Assembly (NCBI GenBank): GCA_005502775.1
Contig: SCNI01000015.1
Coordinates: 1-64,000, forward strand
DNA length: 64,000 nt
Source: Microbacteriaceae bacterium 3FA27C10
Lineage (GTDB): Bacteria > Actinomycetota > Actinomycetes > Actinomycetales > Microbacteriaceae
Direction of reading: 5' to 3'
Numbering within the stretch: the first letter of the stretch is position 1; every line of letters begins with the position of its first letter. A model generated the notes under the pieces. The model was not told the origin of the DNA and ran no database searches. It saw only the letters and a list, made by a program, of their open reading frames with translations. Below, piece by piece: positions 38,519 to 46,933 of the stretch. The translations under genes were made by a program, and so were the position numbers.

Positions 38519-39322
38519 TCAGGGGGCGAGGCCCGCGAGGGCGAGCGTGCCGGCGCTCGTCGAGCCGGCAGCGGTGCTCAGCTGGCCCGTCACACCGGTG
38601 TAGCGGATGGGGACGCGCGCGGTGATGGCATCGAGGCAGGCCCCGTAGCTCGAGCACTGGGCCGTGCCGCTCGTGACAGCCGGCAGGAACTGCGCGATCG
38701 ATGCACGCCCGTCGTCACCGGCCAGCTTCGCCGCGAGGGCGATCATGACCACCGCGTCGTAGCTCTCGGCACCGAAGGCGGTGCCGGCCAGCGTGGGATC
38801 CGACGATCTCAGGCGCGCCGTGAACGCTTCGTCGACGGCTTCGGCCTCACCGACCGCTGTGACGACGGGGATGCCGGCGGCGACCGCCGCGCTGTCGACC
38901 TCGCTTTGCGCGGCCTCGCTGTTGGGCCCCACGAGCGCGTCGACGGCTTTCGCGGCGAGCGCGGAGACGGAGGCGGCGGCCTTCCCGGCTGTGCCGTCGC
39001 CGGGCACCACCACGAGCGGCTTGCCACCCACGCCTCCCGCCTCGTCGATGTCGCGGGCGGCGAGCTCGGCACCGGCGAGAGAAGCGGCTCCGAGCGCGGC
39101 ATCCGCGCCGCCGAAGGCGACGACGACGCCGATCGTGAGGGTGCCGTCGCCCGTCGGCATCGGCTGCGCCATGCTGGCGACGGGCGTGGGGGCGGCGGTA
39201 TCGCCCGGGGCGGCGGAGGCGAAGCATCCGGTGAGCGACACGGCCACGGCTGCGGCGAGAGCGGTGAGCGCGGCCAGACGCGGGCCCCGGCCGTTCGGGG
39301 CGAAGACGGTGTGCTGGGTCAT
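38519..39322 (-). CDS. short LivK-family lipoprotein lacking the middle lobe (copy 3)
   Basis: 267 residues, against about 440 for its neighbours. Lipobox LTGC after a signal peptide. The first lobe is normal (LTIGVVVAFGGADAALGAASLAGAELAARDIDEAGGVGGKPLVVVPGD ... VDALVGPNSEAAQSEVDSAAVAAGIPVVTAV). It then jumps, after LRSSDPTLAGTAF, directly to the family's C-terminal part (AESYDAVVMIALAAKLAGD, CSSYGACLDAI, RYTGVTGQL). About 170 residues forming the second lobe are missing without any frameshift. Either a decayed paralogue or a one-lobe receptor. Most upstream of the three in transcription order. Confidence 0.75.
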   Translation of the reverse strand: MTQHTVFAPNGRGPRLAALTALAAAVAVSLTGCFASAAPGDTAAPTPVASMAQPMPTGDGTLTIGVVVAFGGADAALGAASLAGAELAARDIDEAGGVGGKPLVVVPGDGTAGKAAASVSALAAKAVDALVGPNSEAAQSEVDSAAVAAGIPVVTAVGEAEAVDEAFTARLRSSDPTLAGTAFGAESYDAVVMIALAAKLAGDDGRASIAQFLPAVTSGTAQCSSYGACLDAITARVPIRYTGVTGQLSTAAGSTSAGTLALAGLAP

Positions 39323-39344
39323 CGTCGCACCACCCTATCGCTCC

Positions 39345-40319
39345 CTAGAGCAGTTCCTCGGGCACGGCGGACGCCACGGATGCCGAGCGCGGCCTGCGCG
39401 CCGACCGCACCATGTCGACCACGAGCAGCAGAGTGGCGACCCACACGATCGCGAAGCCCACCCAGCGCTCGGGCGGCATCGGCTCGCCGAGAACGAACAC
39501 CCCGATGCAGAACTGGATGATCGGCGCGAGGAACTGGATGAAGCCCACGTAGACGAGCGGCAGCCGCCGGGCCGCCGAGGCGAACATCAGCAGCGGCACC
39601 GCAGTGGCCACGCCCGAGATCACGAGCAGGCCGGTGTGCCAGGCGCTCACGGTGCCGAAGGTCAGCCCGGTCAGCTGCGACACCACCACGAGCTGCACGA
39701 TCGCCACCGGCGCGAGCCAGGCGGTCTCCAGGGTGAGGCCACTGGCGGCGTCGACGCGGGGCCCGACGTACTTCTTCACGAGCCCGTAGGCGCCGAAGGA
39801 ACCGGCCAGCACGAGGGCCACCCACGGCACGCTCCCGTAGCCCACCGAGAGGACCACCACGGCGAGGGCGCTGACGCCCACCGCCGCCCACTGGAGGCGT
39901 CGCAGGCGCTCGCGCAGCACGATCACGCCGAGCAGCACGGTCACGATGGGGTTGATGAAGTAGCCGAGCGAGGTCTCCACCACCTGATCCGACAGGACGC
40001 CCAGGATGTAGGTCTGCCAGTTCACGTAGATGAGAGCACCCGCCGCGCCCATGAGCAGCAGCAGTCTCGGCTGCCGGGCGATCGCGAGGAACGGCCTCCA
40101 GGCCCGCGTGGCGGTGAGCAGCACCGCGCAGAACACGAGGGAGAACAGGATGCGCCAGCCCACCACCTCGAAGGCGCCGGCCGGACGCAGGAGCAGGAAG
40201 TAGAGCGGGAAGACGCCCCAGAGCACGTAGGAGGCTGCCGCGTAGACCAGCCCCGAACGGAACTGCTGCGCCGCGGAGCCCGCGATCGTCAACGTCGACG
40301 GGGGCGGAGTCTCGGGCAC
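39345..40319 (-). CDS. rarD: EamA-family transporter RarD
   Basis: 324 residues, ten membrane helices in two EamA repeats. RarD-type features: AAASYVLWGVFPLYFLLLRPAGAFEVVGWRILFSLVFC near the N-terminus, LGYFINPIVTVLLGVIVLRERLRRLQW and PLVYVGFIQFLAPIIQF. RarD proteins are drug/metabolite exporters; the substrate is not known. GTG start at 40319. Read in the same direction as groES upstream but separated by its terminator. Confidence 0.92.
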   Translation of the reverse strand: MPETPPPSTLTIAGSAAQQFRSGLVYAAASYVLWGVFPLYFLLLRPAGAFEVVGWRILFSLVFCAVLLTATRAWRPFLAIARQPRLLLLMGAAGALIYVNWQTYILGVLSDQVVETSLGYFINPIVTVLLGVIVLRERLRRLQWAAVGVSALAVVVLSVGYGSVPWVALVLAGSFGAYGLVKKYVGPRVDAASGLTLETAWLAPVAIVQLVVVSQLTGLTFGTVSAWHTGLLVISGVATAVPLLMFASAARRLPLVYVGFIQFLAPIIQFCIGVFVLGEPMPPERWVGFAIVWVATLLLVVDMVRSARRPRSASVASAVPEELL

Positions 40320-40343
40320 CGCGTCACTCTACTGCAGACGCGA

Positions 40344-40375
40344 AGAACCCGGGCGGCCTGAGCCACCCGGGTTCT
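40344..40375 (-). terminator. groES terminator
   Basis: AGAACCCGGG (40344-40353) pairs with CCCGGGTTCT (40366-40375), and GGC with GCC inside it, loop CTGA-like. It lies 18-50 bases past the groES stop and 25 bases before the rarD start. Confidence 0.8.
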
Positions 40376-40392
40376 CGTGAGTCGTGTCGGCC

Positions 40393-40689
40393 TTAGCGGA
40401 CGACGACGGCGAGCACGTCGCGAGCCGAGAGGACGAGGAAGTCCTCACCGGCGTACTTGACCTCGGTTCCGCCGTACTTGGAGTAGATGACCTTGTCGCC
40501 GACGGCGACGTCGAGCGGAACGCGGTTGCCGTTGTCGTCGATGCGGCCGGGGCCGACGGCGACGACTTCACCCTCCTGGGGCTTCTCCTTGGCGGTGTCA
40601 GGGATGACGAGACCGGAAGCAGTGGTCTGCTCAGCTTCGACCTGCTTGATGACGATGCGATCCTCGAGCGGCTTGATGGAGACCGACAC
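40393..40689 (-). CDS. groES: 10-kDa chaperonin GroES
   Basis: 98 residues, exact family length, from the GTG at 40689, which has GAGGT five bases upstream. Caps GroEL during protein folding. [20 protein letters not shown], the mobile loop [43 protein letters not shown] and DVLAVV are all standard. No groEL follows; it must be elsewhere, as in many actinobacteria. Two CIRCE boxes and a promoter lie upstream, so heat-inducible control by HrcA is likely. Confidence 0.97.
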   Translation of the reverse strand: MSVSIKPLEDRIVIKQVEAEQTTASGLVIPDTAKEKPQEGEVVAVGPGRIDDNGNRVPLDVAVGDKVIYSKYGGTEVKYAGEDFLVLSARDVLAVVVR

Positions 40690-40734
40690 GGTTGACCTCT
40701 TCTTTCTGAATGTCTGTATTTCAAAAACCACGGG

Positions 40735-40761
40735 TTAGCACCCTCACACCGAGAGTGCTAA
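40735..40761. promoter_or_regulatory. CIRCE operator 1 (HrcA site) upstream of groES
   Basis: TTAGCACCC-N9-GAGTGCTAA matches the CIRCE consensus TTAGCACTC-N9-GAGTGCTAA with one mismatch and the exact 9-bp spacer. It sits 46 bp upstream of the groES start, in its 5' untranslated region. Confidence 0.93.
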
Positions 40762-40765
40762 GTCG

Positions 40766-40795
40766 AGTTTAGAGGCTCGTTTGGCACTCGCGCAA
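40766..40795 (-). promoter_or_regulatory. candidate groES promoter
   Basis: Minus strand TTGCGC (40795-40790) and TAAACT (40771-40766), spacer 18 bp. The -10 lies between the two CIRCE boxes and the -35 lies within CIRCE 2, so repressor bound at either would block RNA polymerase. Confidence 0.5.
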
Positions 40796-40807
40796 TGTGA
40801 GTGCCAA
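40781..40807. promoter_or_regulatory. CIRCE operator 2 upstream of groES
   Basis: TTGGCACTC-N9-GAGTGCCAA is a perfect 9-bp inverted repeat with the CIRCE spacer; it differs from consensus by A-to-G in the third position of each arm. It overlaps the -35 of groES and lies 54 bp before the divergent methyltransferase start, which it could also influence. Confidence 0.85.
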
Positions 40808-40860
40808 GCTCCACAGCCGGATGCGCCCGGCTCGGCCATCCGCCTTGGTACCGTTGCCGG

Positions 40861-42057
40861 ATGGACTCCGCCGAGCTCTCGTTCCTCTTCACCGCCGAAG
40901 GGCTCCGGCTTCTCGACTCCTTGCCCGGGTACACGGCGGGCGGGGCCGTCAAGCAGGTGGCGGAGCTGCGCCGGGCCGGCCATTCCCCCGAGCTCGTCGC
41001 GGCCGTGCTCACCCAGGCCCGTCTCCGCGAGAAGGCCAGGGCCAAGTTCGGCGCCTTCGCCGAGCACCTGCTGTACACCCAGGCCGGCCTCGAGCAGGCG
41101 ACCCGCCTCAAGGTCGCTGCGCTGCACGCCGGGCGGTTCCGGGCTGCGGGCGTCTCGCGTGTCGCCGACCTGGGCTGCGGCATCGGGGCCGACGCCCTCG
41201 CCATCGCGGCCCTGGACCTGCCCGTGGTCGCGGTCGAGCGCGACGAGGTCACGGCGGCGATCGCCTCCTACAACCTCGCGAGCTTCCCGAACGCCGAGGT
41301 CGTGCACGCGGACGCCGAGGAGTTCGACCTCGACGCGGCGGGGGCGGACGCGGTGTACCTCGACCCGGCCCGCCGCACCAGCGGCACCAAGAACACCGCC
41401 CGCCTCACCCGTCCCGACGACTACTCCCCCTCGGTCGACTTCGCCTTCGCCCTCGCCGCGCGCCGGCCGACGGGAGTGAAGCTCGGCCCCGGCTTCGACC
41501 GCTCGCTCATCCCCGGCGACGCCGAGGCGCAATGGGTCTCCGACGACGGCCAGGCCGTCGAGATGGGGCTCTGGTTCGGCGCCCTGGCCCGGCCGGGCAT
41601 CCGCCGCTCTGCGCTCGTGCTCTCGGCGAGCGGGGCGGCCGAGCTCACGGCGGCGGCCGACAGCGTCGACGCGCCCGTGCGCGAGCTGGGCGAGTTCGTC
41701 TACGAGCCCGACGCGGCCGTCATCCGGGCGCGGCTCATCGGCGCGCTGGCCGAGCAAGTCGATGCCGGGATGCTCTCCCCCGACATCGCCTACCTCACCG
41801 GAGACACTCTGGTCGCTTCGCCGTTCGCGAGCGCGTTCCGGGTGCGCGAACGCCTACCCGCCTCGGAGAATCAGCTCAAGAAGGCGCTGCGCGAGCGTCG
41901 CATCGGCACGCTCGAGATCAAGAAGCGTGGAATCGACGTCGATCCCGCGACGCTGCGCACACGGCTCGCACTCAAGGGGCCCGAATCGGCCACGCTCATC
42001 CTGACCCGGGTCGCCGGAGCGCACGAGGCGCTCCTGGTCGACCGGGTCGCCGGGTGA
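40861..42057 (+). CDS. SAM-dependent methyltransferase with THUMP-like domain
   Basis: 398 residues from the ATG at 40861 (MDSAELSFLF); an upstream ATG at 40801 would run through CIRCE 2. Rossmann-type methyltransferase core with SAM motif VADLGCGIGADALAIAAL (about 105-122), ERDEVTAAIA and VYLDPARRTSGTKN. The C-terminal LKKALRERRIGTLEIKKRGIDVDP is the THUMP-like module. Probably an RNA or class-I methyltransferase; the substrate is unknown. Divergent from groES and convergent with the DUF4190 pair; ends 4 bp before the next stop. Confidence 0.9.
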   Translation: MDSAELSFLFTAEGLRLLDSLPGYTAGGAVKQVAELRRAGHSPELVAAVLTQARLREKARAKFGAFAEHLLYTQAGLEQATRLKVAALHAGRFRAAGVSRVADLGCGIGADALAIAALDLPVVAVERDEVTAAIASYNLASFPNAEVVHADAEEFDLDAAGADAVYLDPARRTSGTKNTARLTRPDDYSPSVDFAFALAARRPTGVKLGPGFDRSLIPGDAEAQWVSDDGQAVEMGLWFGALARPGIRRSALVLSASGAAELTAAADSVDAPVRELGEFVYEPDAAVIRARLIGALAEQVDAGMLSPDIAYLTGDTLVASPFASAFRVRERLPASENQLKKALRERRIGTLEIKKRGIDVDPATLRTRLALKGPESATLILTRVAGAHEALLVDRVAG

Positions 42058-42061
42058 ACGG

Positions 42062-42571
42062 TCAGTAGGAGTAGGTGCCCGCGGCGCCGGCGGCCGCGAA
42101 GATCACGACGAGGAACACCACGTAGATGATGATGCCGATCACCCAGAGGCCGGTGAAGACGTAGGACAGGATGAGGCCCGCCTTCGCGAGCCCGCGGCCC
42201 TGTTCACCCGTGCGGTCGATCTGCTTGAGGGCGATGTGGCCGGTCACGATGCCGGCGATGGAGAACACGAAGGCCAGGATGATGGTGATGATGGCCAGCA
42301 CGTTCGTCGGCGGCGTCGCCGGAGCCTGGTAGCCGTAGTAGGGCTGCTGAACGGGCGGCGGCTGGTAGCCGGGAGGGGCCTGCTGGTAGCCGGGCGCGGC
42401 GGGAGGCTGCTGGTAGTAGCCCGGTGCCGCGGGAGGCTGCTGGTACGGCTGCGCCTGCGGCGGATAGCTGGGGGCCGGCGGAACCGGCGGCTGCTGGTAA
42501 CCGGGCACCGGCGGCGTCACCGGGGGAACCGGCGGCTCTGCGCCGGGGGTGCTGTTGTTCGTGTCGCTCAC
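42062..42571 (-). CDS. DUF4190 protein with Pro/Gln/Tyr-rich N-terminus
   Basis: 169 residues, GTG start. Residues 1-80 are low-complexity with repeats of PGYQQPP and PPAAPGYYQQ; residues 85-165 hold two membrane helices in the DUF4190 pattern (NVLAIITIILAFVFSIAGIVTGHIALKQIDRTGEQGRGLAKAGLILSY). The repeat-rich part is cytoplasmic by topology. Function unknown. It lies 68 bp downstream of a shorter paralogue and shares its HIALKQIxxTGExGRGLA core. Confidence 0.88.
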   Translation of the reverse strand: MSDTNNSTPGAEPPVPPVTPPVPGYQQPPVPPAPSYPPQAQPYQQPPAAPGYYQQPPAAPGYQQAPPGYQPPPVQQPYYGYQAPATPPTNVLAIITIILAFVFSIAGIVTGHIALKQIDRTGEQGRGLAKAGLILSYVFTGLWVIGIIIYVVFLVVIFAAAGAAGTYSY

Positions 42572-42638
42572 GGGGAGTGCCCTTCTGTGCCGGCGGAGGG
42601 GGATGGGCGCAGGCGGCGGACCGCCTGCGCCCTGGTTC

Positions 42639-42923
42639 TCAGTAGGTGCTGACGGTCACGTTCCCCGCCGCGGCGGCGACGGCGACCACGATGATGATGA
42701 TGATCCAGAAGATCACGCCGATGGCGCCGATGATGATACCGGCGATCGCGAGGCCGCGGCCCGACTCGCCGGTCTTCTTGATCTGGCTGAGCGCGATCGC
42801 GCCGATGATCACCGCGATGATGTTGAAGCTCAGGATCGACAGCACGAGCGCCACGATCGACAGCACGTTCGTCTTCTGGGCGGGGACCGGCGCGGGTGCG
42901 TAGGCGGGGGTGGGTTCAGTCAA
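42639..42923 (-). CDS. small DUF4190 membrane protein
   Basis: 94 residues, TTG start at 42923. Two helices (about 20-42 and 65-90) with IGAIALSQIKKTGESGRGLAIAGIIIGA between them, the DUF4190 signature. A paralogue of the following gene without the long Pro-rich tail; the two are probably one transcript. Function unknown. Upstream is an 88-bp space to tsaD's stop. Confidence 0.85.
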   Translation of the reverse strand: MTEPTPAYAPAPVPAQKTNVLSIVALVLSILSFNIIAVIIGAIALSQIKKTGESGRGLAIAGIIIGAIGVIFWIIIIIVVAVAAAAGNVTVSTY

Positions 42924-43011
42924 GGTAGGGCTCCAATTGTCCTAAGAAAATACGATGACGGCACCTATCGTGGCGGGTCGCTGAGAAAGTGTCAATGACC
43001 GCCGTAACAGT

Positions 43012-44097
43012 TCACGCCGCCGGACGCTCGTCCACCTGGATCTGCGTCACCGGCAGCGTCGAGTCCGCGCCGAAGCCGAGGGTCGACGGACGGTGCCCGG
43101 ACGCGATCAGCTGGGCCCCCAGCGCGGCGATCATCGCCCCGTTGTCGGTGCACAGCGACAGGGGCGGGATCCGGAGGGTCACGCCCTGGGTCTCGGCCCG
43201 CTCGGCCGCCACCTGGCGCACCCGCGCGTTCGCCACGACCCCGCCGCCGAGTAGCAGGCGCGGGATGCCGAAGTCTGCGCAGGCCCGGAACGCCTTCGTG
43301 AGCAGAACATCCACCACGGCCTCGCGGAAACTCGCGGCCACGTCGGCCACCGGGATCTCCTCCCCGGCATCGGCGGCGCGCTCGACCCAGCGGGCCACTG
43401 CCGTCTTGAGCCCGGAGAACGAGAAGTCGTAACGATGTTTCTCGAGGTCTTTGGCCTGCATGAGGCCGCGCGGGAAGTGGATCGCCTTCGGGTCGCCGCC
43501 CAGCGCGACGCGGTCGATCTGCGGGCCGCCGGGGTAGGGCAGACCGAGCACGCGCGCCACCTTGTCGAAGGCCTCGCCTGCGGCGTCGTCGATGGTCTCG
43601 CCGAGCAGTTCGACGTCACCCACGAGATCCCGCACGACGAGGAGCGAGGTGTGCCCGCCGGAGACGAGCAGGGCGATGGTGGGGTACTCGAGGGCGTCGT
43701 CGGCGAGCACGTCGGCACCCACATGGCCCACGAGGTGGTTCACCGCGTAGAGCGGCTTGCCCGTCGCCACGGCGAGCGCCTTCGCGGCACCGACGCCCAC
43801 CATGAGCGCACCGGAGAGGCCGGGGCCGCTCGTCACGGCGATCGCGTCGATGTCACCGATACCGAGCCCCGCCTCGGCCAGGGCCGCCTCGAGCGTCGGG
43901 TTCATCGCCTCGAGGTGGGCGCGCGCGGCGACCTCGGGAACCACTCCGCCGTAGCGCGCGTGCTCGTCCATCGACGAGGCGATCACGTTGGCGAGCAGCG
44001 TCGAGCCGCGCACGATTCCCACGCCGGTCTCGTCGCACGAGGTCTCGATGCCGAGCACGACGGGCTCCCAGCCTTCTCCCGCGTTCCGCGTCGTCAT
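43012..44097 (-). CDS. tsaD: tRNA N6-threonylcarbamoyladenosine transferase TsaD
   Basis: 361 residues. Transfers threonylcarbamoyl to A37 of ANN-decoding tRNAs, with TsaB and TsaE. ASKHA fold with metal-binding His in [14 protein letters not shown] (HxxxH-like) and [10 protein letters not shown]; nucleotide loop [24 protein letters not shown] and [15 protein letters not shown] at 44097 overlaps the rimI stop (ATGA). Last gene of the minus-strand cluster; 88 bp to the next gene. Confidence 0.97.
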   Translation of the reverse strand: MTTRNAGEGWEPVVLGIETSCDETGVGIVRGSTLLANVIASSMDEHARYGGVVPEVAARAHLEAMNPTLEAALAEAGLGIGDIDAIAVTSGPGLSGALMVGVGAAKALAVATGKPLYAVNHLVGHVGADVLADDALEYPTIALLVSGGHTSLLVVRDLVGDVELLGETIDDAAGEAFDKVARVLGLPYPGGPQIDRVALGGDPKAIHFPRGLMQAKDLEKHRYDFSFSGLKTAVARWVERAADAGEEIPVADVAASFREAVVDVLLTKAFRACADFGIPRLLLGGGVVANARVRQVAAERAETQGVTLRIPPLSLCTDNGAMIAALGAQLIASGHRPSTLGFGADSTLPVTQIQVDERPAA

Positions 44098-44591
44098 CGG
44101 GTGCTCCCTTCCCTGACGGCCGGCAGCGAAGCCTTCAGCTCGGCCTTCATCACGATCGCATCGACCCCGTCGGGCTGGTAGTAGGCCGGGCGCACGGCGA
44201 TGTCGGTGAAGCCGAGCGAGAGGTAGAGCCCGTGCGCCACCGGGTTGTCTGCCCGCACCTCGAGGAACATCGACCGCGCCCCGCGGCCGACGGCCTCGCC
44301 CAGCAGGCCCTGCATCAGCTGCCGCCCGAGTCCCCGCCCGCGGGCCGCCGACGTCACGGCGATCGTCTGGATGTCGGCATCCACGGAACCCGGAGGGCAG
44401 AGCAGCCCGGCATAGCCGGCCAGCGCATCCGGGGCCGCCTCGTCGACTCCCACGAGGTAGTAGCAGAACGGGTGCTCGATCTCCCGCGCCATCGACTCGC
44501 GCGACCAGGCATCGCTCTCGAAGGAGGCCTCCTCCAGCGCCATGATGGCGTCGAGGTCCGCGACGGATGCGCGGCGCAGCTGCCAGCTCAC
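44094..44591 (-). CDS. rimI: ribosomal protein S18-alanine N-acetyltransferase
   Basis: 165 residues, GTG start at 44591 overlapping the tsaB stop (GTGA). GNAT fold: [36 protein letters not shown], then the acetyl-CoA loop [19 protein letters not shown] and [21 protein letters not shown], which is typical of RimI. Acetylates ribosomal protein N-termini. Its place between tsaB and tsaD is standard in this phylum. Confidence 0.94.
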   Translation of the reverse strand: MSWQLRRASVADLDAIMALEEASFESDAWSRESMAREIEHPFCYYLVGVDEAAPDALAGYAGLLCPPGSVDADIQTIAVTSAARGRGLGRQLMQGLLGEAVGRGARSMFLEVRADNPVAHGLYLSLGFTDIAVRPAYYQPDGVDAIVMKAELKASLPAVREGSTR

Positions 44592-45199
44592 TGCGACACC
44601 CGCTTGCGCGCGCCGGGCATCGTGACGTCGGGCGAGCGCAGGTACAGCGGCTCCGCCACGTCGTCGGCCCGCCCGAGCGAGCGGTGCAGCAGCGCCACTC
44701 GCCCGAGGGCGCCCGCGCCCACCTGGGTGGCATCGATGCGCACGGCCTCGGGATGCGGCACCGCGGCGGGCACGCACAGACCCGGGCCGCTCGTGCGGAG
44801 AGGGGCGGCGGCGGCGAGCTCGTAGCGCGACCAGTAGACCTCGCGGCGGCGCGCATCCGTCACCACGAGCAGCGGGCCGCGCGTGCCGGCCGACCACTCC
44901 TCGAAGGCGATGGCGTCGTGGCTGACCACCGGCACCACGGGCCGGCCGATGCCGAAGGCGAAGGCGCGCGCGGCGACGATGCCCACGCGGAGGCCGGTGA
45001 ACGGGCCGGGGCCCATGCCGGCCACCACCTCGTCGAGAGCATCGGGTTCGACCCCGGCCTCGGTCAGCACGAGGTCGATCAGCTCGCCGATCACCTCGGC
45101 ATGGCGCATGGTGTCCTCGGTCGAGCCCTCGGCGAGCACGGTGTCGCCGTCGACGACAGCTACAGAGGTTCCGGCGGAGGTGTCGATGGCGAGCAGCAC
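44588..45199 (-). CDS. tsaB: TsaB, partner of TsaD in t6A synthesis
   Basis: 203 residues, GTG start. Inactive ASKHA paralogue that holds TsaD and TsaE. N-terminal [25 protein letters not shown], then [27 protein letters not shown], the diagnostic loop, and [13 protein letters not shown]. Overlaps rimI by 4 bp. 46 bp after tsaE. Normal in length for actinobacteria. Confidence 0.95.
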   Translation of the reverse strand: MLLAIDTSAGTSVAVVDGDTVLAEGSTEDTMRHAEVIGELIDLVLTEAGVEPDALDEVVAGMGPGPFTGLRVGIVAARAFAFGIGRPVVPVVSHDAIAFEEWSAGTRGPLLVVTDARRREVYWSRYELAAAAPLRTSGPGLCVPAAVPHPEAVRIDATQVGAGALGRVALLHRSLGRADDVAEPLYLRSPDVTMPGARKRVSQ

Positions 45200-45245
45200 A
45201 GAACGAGCCTAACGCGGCGAGGCGGAACGAGGGCCGGACGGCCGC

Positions 45246-45773
45246 TCAGCTCCAGCGCGGGCCGACGCCCGTGAGGCGCACCTGCCGCGGCTCGATGGGC
45301 TCCTCGGAGGGGTCGAGGGCCTCGATGGCGGCGGAACCTCGCTCCGCCCCGGCGCCGAGCGGGCGATCGATCTCGATCGAGAGGTACGAGTCGGTGAGCG
45401 CCTCGATCATGCCGGCGCCCCACTCCACCACCACCACCGAGTGCGCGAAGTCGATGTCGAGGTCGTCGAGCTCGAGGGCGCTGCCGAGCCGGTAGGCGTC
45501 GACGTGCACCAAAGCCGGTCCGCCCGTGAGCGAGGGATGCGTGCGCGCGAGCACGAAGGTCGGGCTCGTCACCGGCCCGCGCACCCCGAGTCCCTCGCCG
45601 AGACCGCGGGCGAAGGTGGTCTTGCCCGCGCCGAGCTCTCCGGTGAGCAGCACCACGTCTCCGGCACCGAGCAGCCCGGCCAGACGCACGCCGAAGTCGT
45701 GCATCGCCTCCGGGTCCTCGATCTCGAGCGGTGACCCGATCGCGGCGAGCGCCGCCCGTGCATCCGCGCTCAT
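45246..45773 (-). CDS. tsaE: TsaE ATPase of t6A synthesis
   Basis: 175 residues from the ATG at 45773, which overlaps the alr stop (ATGA). P-loop LLTGELGAGKTTFARGLGEGLG, then VTSPTFVLARTH and LVHVDAYRLGSALELDDLDIDF and VVVEWGAGMIEAL, all TsaE landmarks. Provides ATP turnover in the TsaBDE complex. In-frame extensions upstream lie in alr and are ignored. Confidence 0.95.
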   Translation of the reverse strand: MSADARAALAAIGSPLEIEDPEAMHDFGVRLAGLLGAGDVVLLTGELGAGKTTFARGLGEGLGVRGPVTSPTFVLARTHPSLTGGPALVHVDAYRLGSALELDDLDIDFAHSVVVVEWGAGMIEALTDSYLSIEIDRPLGAGAERGSAAIEALDPSEEPIEPRQVRLTGVGPRWS

Positions 45774-46933
45774 CGCTTCTGCTCGCTCTCCCCCAGGTAC
45801 ACCCGGGAGACGCGTTCGCCCACCCGGGCCACGATCTCGTCGCCGATGGTGTCCGCGAAACCCGCCCACTCCTCGGCGGTCGGCTCGCCGCGGTCCCCTT
45901 CGCCGAACACGACCACCTCGTCGCCCACGGCCACCTCGGCGTCACCGGCGTCCACCACGAACTGGTCCATGGCGATGCGGCCGGCGATCGGATGGCGCTT
46001 GCCGTTGATCCAGACCTCGGCACGGCCCCCGGCGATGCGCGGGATGCCGTCGGCGTAGCCGAGCGGAACCAGCGCGAGGGTCGACTCCACCGCCGTGCGG
46101 TAGGTCAGCCCGTACGAGATCCCGTGGCCGGCCGGCACGCGCTTCACCGACACCACGGGCGCCCGGAGCGTCATCACGGGCCGGAGTCCCAGGTCGCGGC
46201 CGCTGCGATCGTCGAAGGGCGAGATGCCGTAGGCCGCGATGCCGAAGCGCACGAGGCCGAGGCGGGCCTCGGGCATCCGGATGCCCGCCGAACTCGCCGC
46301 CAGGTGCAGCAGTTCGAAGTGGGCGCCGAGGTCTTCTGCCACCGCCACCGCGCGGTGCAGCCGAGCGAGGGCGACCTCGTCGTCCTCCGGCGAGGCGTCG
46401 GCGAGATGCGACCAGGCGGCGTGCACGCGCACCACCCCCTGCCGTTCGTAGTCGAGCGCGGCCTGCACGAGGCCCGGCCAGTCCTCCTCCGTGGCGCCGT
46501 TGCGGCTCAGCCCGGTGTCGACCTTGAGGTGCACGCGCGGCGCCCGGGAGGCGCCGGCGGCCGCGATGGCGTCGAGCTGCCAGATCGCCGAGATGCCGAG
46601 GTCGATGTCGGCCTCGGCGGCCTCTCCGAACAGAGCGTCGGGGTCGTGCATCCAGGCGAAGACGGGCGCGGTGATGCCGGCTTCGCGCAGAACGAGCGCG
46701 GCCGGGATGTCGAGCACGGCGAGCGAGCTCGCGCCGGCCTCGAGGGCGGCCTGCGCGAGCGGAACCATGCCGTGCCCGTAGGCATCCGCTTTCACGGCGA
46801 GCATGGTCTCGGCGGGCCGGGCGAGCTCGGAGAGCGTTCGCACGTTGTGGCGGAAGGCATCGAGGTCGATCACGGCCTCGCGCCCCGGCGCCGCTCCGCT
46901 GGGTTCTGGCGCCGCCTGGGCTCGTGCGTTCAT
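45770..46933 (-). CDS. alr: alanine racemase, copy 1
   Basis: 387 residues. PLP enzyme that makes D-alanine for peptidoglycan. PLP lysine in MLAVKADAYGHGMVPLA (about residue 47), catalytic Tyr in GISYGLTYRTAVESTLALVPLGYADGIPR, AMDQFVVDAGD at the dimer interface. Intact and of usual length. Its ATG overlaps the stop of the second racemase by 4 bp. N-terminal 20 residues (ARAQAAPEPSGAAPG) are a disordered extension. Confidence 0.95.
   Translation of the reverse strand: MNARAQAAPEPSGAAPGREAVIDLDAFRHNVRTLSELARPAETMLAVKADAYGHGMVPLAQAALEAGASSLAVLDIPAALVLREAGITAPVFAWMHDPDALFGEAAEADIDLGISAIWQLDAIAAAGASRAPRVHLKVDTGLSRNGATEEDWPGLVQAALDYERQGVVRVHAAWSHLADASPEDDEVALARLHRAVAVAEDLGAHFELLHLAASSAGIRMPEARLGLVRFGIAAYGISPFDDRSGRDLGLRPVMTLRAPVVSVKRVPAGHGISYGLTYRTAVESTLALVPLGYADGIPRIAGGRAEVWINGKRHPIAGRIAMDQFVVDAGDAEVAVGDEVVVFGEGDRGEPTAEEWAGFADTIGDEIVARVGERVSRVYLGESEQKR

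Noticed and set aside
42062-42923. The two DUF4190 genes as a recent duplication
   Set aside because: They share only the core helix pair; the N-termini differ and the nucleotide sequence is not repeated.
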